From contig CALXSZ010000112.1 in assembly GCA_944391275.1 (NCBI GenBank), forward strand, positions 1 to 20,625: DNA of 20,625 bases, given 5' to 3'. This document shows positions 15,404 through 20,625 of this stretch, in pieces. A program made the translations under genes and the position numbers. The notes under the pieces are model-generated. The model searched no databases. It saw only the letters and a list, made by a program, of their open reading frames with translations, and had not been told where the DNA came from. Each line of letters opens with the position of its first letter. Position 1 is the first letter of the stretch. The DNA comes from an uncultured Syntrophomonadaceae bacterium. GTDB taxonomy: Bacteria > Bacillota > Syntrophomonadia > Syntrophomonadales > Syntrophomonadaceae.

Positions 15404-15635
15404 TGTGAAATGCTATAGGTTTTACTGTTTTTCAAGAGAAAATAAATGCTTTCGTATGTTCATTTTACATATTTATAAAAAAAGTTTTCCTCGTTGAAAA
15501 GAATTTCCAAAAAGAAATGAAAAAATTTGCATTCAAAATGAGAATCCGCCGTGAGAGTTCATAACTTTCATTGAATAGAGGTTGCTGCATAGAAACCAAA
15601 ATAAAATAGAGAAATTAGTTTAGGGTGATAAAATA

Positions 15636-15673
15636 AAAAAACAGCGATGAATCAAAAAATCTCGCTGTTTTTT
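15636..15673 (-). terminator. Intrinsic terminator of the mnmG-rsmG operon
   Basis: A stem of about 12 bp has ACAGCGA (15641-15647) pairing with TCGCTGT (15662-15668), extended by A/T runs on both sides. It lies just after the rsmG stop and has a T tract on the minus strand. The symmetric A/T flanks could let it work in both directions. Confidence 0.8.
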
Positions 15674-15686
15674 ATGTCTCATTTAT

Positions 15687-16337
15687 TTATAGAGGGCGTT
15701 TCGTCGGAATCCCAATTTTTCGCGGATATTTCAGAGGTGTTTCCGAGGTTTTAATAATTTTTACAATATAACGCGTTTCCGATTCACATAATGAGTACGC
15801 GTAAACTTGTTCAAACGTACCGCCAAGAAGCGCTAAGGCCGATTGCGCTTCGCTTAATTCTTCCGAATATCGGGGCCCCTTCCAGAGATAAAGACTTCCC
15901 CCTACTTTTAAAAGAGGCAGGGCGTACTCCAATAAAACACGGATACGCGCAACCGCGCGGCTCGTACAAAGAGAAAATTGCCCGCGAAATTGTGGATTTT
16001 GACCCAAAGCTTCCGCTCGTTCCCGTACCACTCGGATATTTTTCGCTTGCAGGGCCTGTTGCGTTTCCTGTAGAAATCGGCTTTTCTTTTGATCGGATTC
16101 AACCAATGTAACCGATGTTTCACGTGAAACAAGTCCTAAAATAAATCCAGGAAACCCTGCGCCGGAACCAATATCAACGAGTGTTTCAGAATCAAGAGAA
16201 AGAAAGCGTTGAAGAGCCAACGAATCCAGAATATGTTTGTCAATCTCAGTGTCGGCTGTTTGACGACTGATGAGGTTCTGTTTTTGATTTTCGATGAGCA
16301 GGCGCTGTTTAAAAGCGCGAAGCGCGTCCTCCATCAT
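15687..16337 (-). CDS. rsmG: 16S rRNA (guanine-N7) methyltransferase RsmG
   Basis: The 216-residue protein has the class I methyltransferase SAM motif LVDIGSGAGFPGFILGL, then VTLVESDQKKSRFLQE and SRAVARIRVLLEYALPLL. RsmG methylates G527 of 16S rRNA, a change that affects streptomycin sensitivity. It is about 20 residues shorter at the N-terminus than the roughly 240-residue Bacillus protein: the sequence begins directly at the helix before NLISRQTADTEIDKHILDSL. The ATG overlaps the mnmG stop (ATGA), so translation is coupled. A parS site lies inside the gene. Confidence 0.93.
   Translation of the reverse strand: MMEDALRAFKQRLLIENQKQNLISRQTADTEIDKHILDSLALQRFLSLDSETLVDIGSGAGFPGFILGLVSRETSVTLVESDQKKSRFLQETQQALQAKNIRVVRERAEALGQNPQFRGQFSLCTSRAVARIRVLLEYALPLLKVGGSLYLWKGPRYSEELSEAQSALALLGGTFEQVYAYSLCESETRYIVKIIKTSETPLKYPRKIGIPTKRPL
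16116..16131. promoter_or_regulatory. parS centromere site (perfect 16-bp palindrome)
   Basis: TGTTTCACGTGAAACA matches the parS consensus perfectly. It lies within rsmG, about 1.9 kb upstream of parB, and is the expected loading site for the ParB encoded here. Confidence 0.95.
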
Positions 16338-18214
16338 GATTTTTTTCTCCGACGTTTTTCCAATTCGATTAGTAAAACTTGAATATCTGCGGGGTTCACG
16401 CCCGCTAAACGAAAGGCTTGCCCAATCGATTCCGGGCGTACTTCTTTCAGACGTTGTCGGGCTTCGTTCGCAAGCCCTAAAATGGCGTCGTAATCCAAAT
16501 CCGTAGGGAGCATTCGGTTTTCCATTTTTTCAAAATGACGAACTTGTTCTTCTTGTTTATGAATATAACCTTCGTATTTCGATTGAATTTGCAGTTGTTC
16601 GACAACTTGTTCGTCTTCACAAGCGAATAAGTTGTGGTTTTGATAGTCCTCAAGATTGATTTCAGGACGTTGGAGTAAGTTCCAGAGACTGATACGCTCG
16701 TGTAGAGGAGAACTGTTTTTTTCTTTTAAAAGAGCGTCTATGGTCGGGTCCGAGGGAAAAGCAAAAGTCGTTTTTAGTTGTTGCCGGCAATCCTCTAATC
16801 GCTCTTTTTTGGCTTGATAAAAATTCCAACGTTCATCATCGACCAATCCCAAGGCGCGGCCTTTTTCCGTCAAACGCAAATCAGCGTTGTCCTGCCGAAG
16901 CAGTAGACGGTATTCGGCGCGCGAAGTCAACAAACGATAAGGTTCGTCTAAATTTTTTGAGACCAAATCGTCAATGAGCACGCCGATGTAGGCTTCGCTT
17001 CGCTTGAGAATGAAGGGTTCGCGGCCAAGGGCGTATTGCGCAGCGTTGATTCCAGCGATCAAGCCCTGAGCCGCCGCTTCTTCGTAACCGGAGGTGCCGT
17101 TGATTTGTCCAGCGGTGAAAAGTCCGGGAATCGCGCGCGTTTCCAAACTACGTTTAAGCTGGTAGGGAAGGACGTAATCATATTCAATCGCATACCCCGT
17201 ACGGATCATTCGAACGTGTTCTAAGCCGGCAATCGAGCGTAACACTTGGAGTTGGACGTCTTCCGGCAGACTGGTATTTAATCCTTGAACATACATTTCA
17301 TCCGTTTCGCGGCCTTCCGGCTCTACAAAAAGCTGATGTTCGTTTTTGTGGGAAAAACGAACGACTTTATCCTCAAAGGAAGGGCAATATCGGGGGCCTT
17401 TTCCTTGAATAACGCCGGTAAATAAAGGCGCGCGGTCAAGGTTATCCAGCACGATGCGGTGGGTTTGCGGGTTGGAATGTGTCAGCCAACAGGAAAGTTG
17501 TTCGCGTTGCGGCTTCGGCGAAATAAAAGAAAAAGTCAACGGCTCAGGATCGCCTTTTTGTTCGATCATTTTGGAAAAATCGACGGTCTTTCGGTCAATC
17601 CGAGGTGGCGTACCGGTTTTGAAACGACCGATTGTCAGACCTAAATCGACTAAACTGTCAGATAGATGAAGGGAGGGAAATTGATTACCGGGGCCTCCGG
17701 GATAAGCGAGGTCGCCTATGATAATGCGGCCTTTTAGGAAGGTTCCGGTGGTTAGAACCAGTGCTCGACTGGAATAAACGGCGCCGGTTTTGGTTGTAAC
17801 TCCCTGAATTTTTTGATTTTCTAACAGAATCGTTTCAGCTTCCGCCATCGCAACATCCAAGTTTTCCTGGGTAAACAGCGTGCGACGCATTTCATTTTGA
17901 TATTCCTGCTTGTCCGCTTGGGCGCGCAGGGATTGAACGGCGGGACCTTTTCCGGTGTTAATCATGCGCATTTGAATGTTGGTTTTATCAATGTTTTTCG
18001 CCATTTCTCCGCCTAAAGCGTCAATTTCACGTACCAATTGCGCTTTCGCCGGGCCGCCAATGGAAGGGTTACAAGGCATAAGGGCGACGTCAGTAATATT
18101 TAATGTAAGAAGCAGGGTTTTGCAACCCATTCGGGCAGCCGCCAGTGCAGCTTCGCATCCGGCGTGTCCGCCTCCTACGACAATCACGTCGTAGGTACCT
18201 GCAGTATAAAACAT
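16334..18214 (-). CDS. mnmG: tRNA uridine-34 modification enzyme MnmG (GidA)
   Basis: The 626-residue flavoprotein has the FAD-binding motif VIVVGGGHAGCEAA near the N-terminus, then MPCNPSIGGPAKAQLVREID and TGTFLKGRIIIGDLAYPGG. Also present are FKTGTPPRID and the C-terminal MnmE-binding helical domain (DLDYDAILGLANEARQRL). This is full family length. With MnmE it forms the cytoplasmic complex that adds aminomethyl or carboxymethylaminomethyl groups to U34 of certain tRNAs. The start has GGAGAG upstream. It lies 260 nt downstream of mnmE and overlaps rsmG by 4 nt. Confidence 0.97.
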   Translation of the reverse strand: MFYTAGTYDVIVVGGGHAGCEAALAAARMGCKTLLLTLNITDVALMPCNPSIGGPAKAQLVREIDALGGEMAKNIDKTNIQMRMINTGKGPAVQSLRAQADKQEYQNEMRRTLFTQENLDVAMAEAETILLENQKIQGVTTKTGAVYSSRALVLTTGTFLKGRIIIGDLAYPGGPGNQFPSLHLSDSLVDLGLTIGRFKTGTPPRIDRKTVDFSKMIEQKGDPEPLTFSFISPKPQREQLSCWLTHSNPQTHRIVLDNLDRAPLFTGVIQGKGPRYCPSFEDKVVRFSHKNEHQLFVEPEGRETDEMYVQGLNTSLPEDVQLQVLRSIAGLEHVRMIRTGYAIEYDYVLPYQLKRSLETRAIPGLFTAGQINGTSGYEEAAAQGLIAGINAAQYALGREPFILKRSEAYIGVLIDDLVSKNLDEPYRLLTSRAEYRLLLRQDNADLRLTEKGRALGLVDDERWNFYQAKKERLEDCRQQLKTTFAFPSDPTIDALLKEKNSSPLHERISLWNLLQRPEINLEDYQNHNLFACEDEQVVEQLQIQSKYEGYIHKQEEQVRHFEKMENRMLPTDLDYDAILGLANEARQRLKEVRPESIGQAFRLAGVNPADIQVLLIELEKRRRKKS

Positions 18215-18474
18215 AGCGTGTTCTCTCCAATAATGTTATTTATTATCCGGTTTTGAATATACAATAGACCTTCTATCCAAAAAAATTTTCAGTTTTTTTA
18301 AATTCAAAAAAATGGACAACCGGCCAATTAATTTCATCTAACAACACGTATTTATTGGCGTTTGCAAAAATACGCGTTGAGAAGCGCCAATTTAAAGCAC
18401 ACCAATTCGATTTTTCGCTTGCATACCGAAAAAATTTCCATCCAGCGCCTTCATATATGGAACAAAGCAGAGGT
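18215..18474. other. Intergenic region between mnmE and mnmG
   Basis: This gap of 260 nt is unusual because the two genes are often close. It is AT-rich. A 7-bp inverted repeat ATTGGCG (18354-18360) / CGCCAAT (18385-18391) with a long loop is the only symmetry I saw, and it lacks a T tract. A separate mnmG promoter is possible but none is convincing. Confidence 0.5.
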
Positions 18475-19857
18475 CTATTTCCCAATACAAAAATCACGAA
18501 AAATACGATCTAAAGTTTCTTCCGCTAAATCACGGCCGCTGAGCTGTCCCAAATAGAGAAGAGCGGTATCGACTTCAACCGCTAAACAATCCAACGAGGC
18601 GTCGTTTAAGAGATTTTCAATTTCTCGAATTTGCGCGCAACATTTTTTTAAAAGCTGCTTTTGTCGAACATTCGTAATAATTTCTAAATCGTCTTGCATC
18701 AACTGTTCTTGTTGGACAAATTGTACGATAGCGGACTCTAAAGCTTCGATTCCAATACCTGAACGAACGGAACCGAACAAGTGTTGAAATTCTGCAAATG
18801 GACCGTACAAGTCGGATTCAGTAATTTGCGGATGAGAGGTATCCATTTTATTTACGAAAAGAAGTACGTTGGGTTTTCCCTGAAGAATTTGAGCAATTTG
18901 ACGGTCTTCTTCTGTAATGCCGCTTTCCGCATCAACAAGAAAAATCCGAACGTCGGCTTGTGAAATGGCGTCAAAAGTTTTTTGCACGCCAATTTTTTCT
19001 ACGGTTTCATCCGTTTCCCGAATACCGGCTGTATCCATAATTTTCACAGGAATCCCCTGAATATGAATGAAATCTTCAATCACGTCGCGCGTTGTCCCTG
19101 GAATATTGGTTACAATGGCTTTTTCCTGATTGAGAAGATAATTGAGCAGACTGGATTTGCCCACATTGGGTTTTCCACAGATCACCAGTTGGACGCCGTT
19201 GCGGTAAATATCCGTTTGGTCACTGATCCGAACGAGCCGGTCAAATTCCTGTTGAATACGATGTATAATCGTACGCGCTTCGGATTCATCCAAGTCGCCA
19301 ACGTCATCGGGAAAGTCCATACTTGCTAAAATCATACCTTGTAATTGGGTAAAAAGGTCTTCAATTTCTTCTAATTTGATACGAAGTCTGCCGTGCAACT
19401 GTTCAACGGCAATCGATAAACCTTTTTGACTTTTGGCGTGAATAATTTCCATAAGCGCTTCGGCCTGCGTAATATCCAACCGGCCATTTAGAAAAGCTCT
19501 TTGCGTAAATTCCCCCGGAAGCGCCAGTCGCGCGCCTAATTCCAGACAGCGGTTTAAGCAGGCCGTCGTCGCCTGATAACCGCCGTGGCAGTTGATTTCC
19601 GCAACAGTTTCTCCGGTATAGCTGTGGGGAGCGCGCATGAGAGAGACTAATACTTCGTCCAATTTAACGCCGTTAGCGTCGATGATCCAACCGAGAAGCA
19701 GTCGATGGGACTCCTTTTTTTGAATAGCCTGCGTAGGGCTATGGGGAGAAAAGGCGGCCTGTAAAATTTCCTCGGAACGGCTTCCGCTCATGCGAATCAG
19801 CGCAATTCCAGATTCTCCAATGGCTGTGGAGATGGCCGCAATGGTGTCTTCGAACAA
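18475..19857 (-). CDS. mnmE: tRNA modification GTPase MnmE (TrmE)
   Basis: The 460-residue protein starts at TTG 19857 (ribosome binding site GAGGG seven nt upstream) with FEDTIAAISTAIGESGIALI. It has the tetrahydrofolate-binding N-terminal domain and a helical domain with an inserted G domain: G1 GKPNVGKSSLLN, G2 GTTRD, G3 DTAGIRET, G4 NKMD. It ends in the conserved CxGK box (FCIGK) needed for activity. It acts with MnmG on tRNA U34. In most Firmicutes it follows jag on the same strand. Here the neighbour upstream is glnN and jag lies far away in the opposite orientation. Confidence 0.97.
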   Translation of the reverse strand: MFEDTIAAISTAIGESGIALIRMSGSRSEEILQAAFSPHSPTQAIQKKESHRLLLGWIIDANGVKLDEVLVSLMRAPHSYTGETVAEINCHGGYQATTACLNRCLELGARLALPGEFTQRAFLNGRLDITQAEALMEIIHAKSQKGLSIAVEQLHGRLRIKLEEIEDLFTQLQGMILASMDFPDDVGDLDESEARTIIHRIQQEFDRLVRISDQTDIYRNGVQLVICGKPNVGKSSLLNYLLNQEKAIVTNIPGTTRDVIEDFIHIQGIPVKIMDTAGIRETDETVEKIGVQKTFDAISQADVRIFLVDAESGITEEDRQIAQILQGKPNVLLFVNKMDTSHPQITESDLYGPFAEFQHLFGSVRSGIGIEALESAIVQFVQQEQLMQDDLEIITNVRQKQLLKKCCAQIREIENLLNDASLDCLAVEVDTALLYLGQLSGRDLAEETLDRIFRDFCIGK

Positions 19858-19906
19858 TCTGATCCCTCAATTCTCTTGGTGATGTTCTTCCTTATTTAAC
19901 AATTTT

Positions 19907-19935
19907 ATTATACCGTCTATTCCGTGACGGCTCAA
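19907..19935 (-). promoter_or_regulatory. Predicted sigma-A promoter of mnmE
   Basis: On the minus strand TTGAGC (19930-19935) and TATAAT (19907-19912, preceded by GG) are 17 bp apart, about 50 bp upstream of the mnmE start. Confidence 0.7.
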
Positions 19936-19937
19936 GT

Positions 19938-19963
19938 AAAAAGGACGTCTTCAAAAGACGTCC
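19938..19963 (-). terminator. Intrinsic terminator between glnN and mnmE
   Basis: GGACGTCTT (19943-19951) pairs perfectly with AAGACGTCC (19955-19963) around a 3-nt loop; on the minus strand it is followed by TTTTT. It ends transcription from glnN just before the mnmE promoter. Confidence 0.85.
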
Positions 19964-19979
19964 GGAAAAATTTTTAAAC

Positions 19980-20105
19980 GTAATCGCTAAAATTTAAAAC
20001 GCAAAACCAAGAATTTAAAAGGTAACACCTAAAGTTTAATATGCAAAACCGCAAATTTGAAAAGCAATCCCTCAACGTTAAAATGCAAAGCCTAAAGTTT
20101 TAAAA
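19980..20105. repeat. Six degenerate tandem copies of a 21-nt unit
   Basis: Consecutive 21-nt units start at 19980, 20001, 20022, 20043, 20064 and 20085. They share the pattern GCAAAACCnnAAnTTTAAAA with several differences each. They lie between the glnN stop and the terminator. Period and phase are exact over six copies although identity is modest. There are no unique spacers, so this is not a CRISPR array. Confidence 0.75.
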
Positions 20106-20212
20106 AATTGCCCTTTTTTCTAGAGTGAAAAATGCAACGTTTCAATATGGATTTGCTCGATCAATATTTTCACAAAGAAAACGGAACCATAAACCCCTGA
20201 AAAGAGAAAGAT
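20106..20212. other. Remainder of the glnN-mnmE intergenic region
   Basis: Together with the terminator and the 21-nt repeats this completes a gene-free stretch of 355 nt. I see nothing else in it. Confidence 0.5.
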
Positions 20213-20625
20213 TTAAACATTAAACAGTAAATCTTCATAGGTTGGGAAAGGCCAGAACGTACGGTCTATCAGGTATTCTAGCGCATCGGCGACTTCTCGT
20301 AGATCATACATGGCCGGAAGAATCTTTTCACAGCAATGATTGGCCTGTTCCATGGAATTTTTAGCGTCTATTTGCAAGTCAGAAGCGTTTTTCAAAGCTT
20401 CGATTTTTTCTTGCAGTAACAGAGCTTTTTGGCTGATCTGTTTGAGCAAATGTTCCTCAGGATCCAGCGCAAGATCAAGACCGCAGCTTTTTTTCGTAAC
20501 CAGGGTTTCCGCCAAGAATTTTTCATATTTTAATACGGCGGGCAAAATTTCTTCCTGCGCCATGCGTAACATGGTGGCCGATTCAATTCGGATTGTATGA
20601 ATGTAGCCTTTCACCATCATTTCGT
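20213..20625 (-). CDS. glnN: Type III glutamine synthetase, C-terminal part (5' end outside window)
   Basis: The frame is open to the window end and ends at the TAA at 20213-20215, giving about 137 residues. HTIRIESATMLRMAQEEILP, later MYDLREVADALEYLIDRTFW and the final PFPTYEDLLF are the characteristic C-terminal segment of the roughly 700-residue GlnN glutamine synthetases, which make glutamine from glutamate and ammonia with ATP. The catalytic domain lies beyond the right edge. The terminator at 19938-19963 serves it. Confidence 0.88.
   Translation of the reverse strand, partial: EMMVKGYIHTIRIESATMLRMAQEEILPAVLKYEKFLAETLVTKKSCGLDLALDPEEHLLKQISQKALLLQEKIEALKNASDLQIDAKNSMEQANHCCEKILPAMYDLREVADALEYLIDRTFWPFPTYEDLLFNV

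Larger units (their letters stand above)
14981..15635. other. Long AT-rich intergenic region between parA and rsmG
   Basis: No gene is supported. The contents are the parA promoter (15013-15021), a 2 x 38 bp tandem repeat (15328-15403) and AT-rich sequence; the rsmG terminator lies at its far end. I looked for DnaA-box-like TTATCCACA motifs and saw none that fit. Confidence 0.6.

Noticed and set aside
15791..16111. Plus-strand open frame within rsmG
   Set aside because: It is antisense to well-conserved RsmG coding sequence and has no family motifs.
18354..18391. Inverted repeat ATTGGCG/CGCCAAT as a terminator after mnmE
   Set aside because: The loop is 24 nt, the stem only 7 bp, and no T tract follows on the minus strand.
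19980..20105. CRISPR array
   Set aside because: Units are contiguous 21-nt degenerate repeats with no spacers and no cas genes nearby.

Overview
The window looks like a chromosome segment from an anaerobic, low-to-mid GC Bacillota (Firmicutes). The evidence is the mnmE, mnmG, rsmG, parA, parB cluster with a perfect parS site, the tail of jag, a type III glutamine synthetase tail, strong Shine-Dalgarno sequences, several clostridial-type ferredoxin and flavodoxin proteins, and remnants of Tn4451-like or conjugative elements. No rRNA, tRNA or CRISPR array was seen.

Left part (1-1300, mostly + strand): the last 60 codons of jag, an unrecognised decayed reading frame with a strong terminator, a tnpV pseudogene with two in-frame stops, and a minus-strand HxlR-type regulator.

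Main accessory operon (1530-6954, + strand), divergent from hxlR: six tightly packed genes encode a ferredoxin-nitroreductase, a flavin-binding split-barrel protein with a C-terminal ferredoxin domain, a fused permease/substrate-binding ABC protein of the OpuC/EgtU type, its ATPase, a zinc-type macrodomain ADP-ribosyl hydrolase and a SirTM-class sirtuin. Macrodomain plus SirTM is the core of a known oxidative-stress ADP-ribosylation system, but its usual substrate genes (GcvH-L and LplA2) are absent here. In their place are a redox pair and a transporter whose architecture matches the ergothioneine importer EgtUV. This is the most interesting unit in the window.

Decayed zone (6960-8776): pieces of a Gp37/Gp68 (DUF5131) gene, a winged-helix domain, a frameshifted flavodoxin-ferredoxin (EFR1-type) gene, a terminator, and fragments resembling mobilisation and ParB-like genes of conjugative elements.

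Right part (8777-20625, - strand): a MarR regulator with a heterodimeric ABC multidrug-type exporter, with a 13-bp-arm palindrome lying across the marR promoter; then parB and parA, rsmG and mnmG, mnmE, and the 3' end of glnN. The order jag, mnmE, mnmG, rsmG, parA, parB is normally collinear. Here the mnmE-parB block is inverted relative to jag and separated from it by about 13 kb of accessory DNA, which implies a rearrangement near the replication origin or an assembly join. Several intergenic stretches carry short tandem repeats of unknown role: 2 x 21 bp, 2 x 38 bp and 6 x 21 bp.
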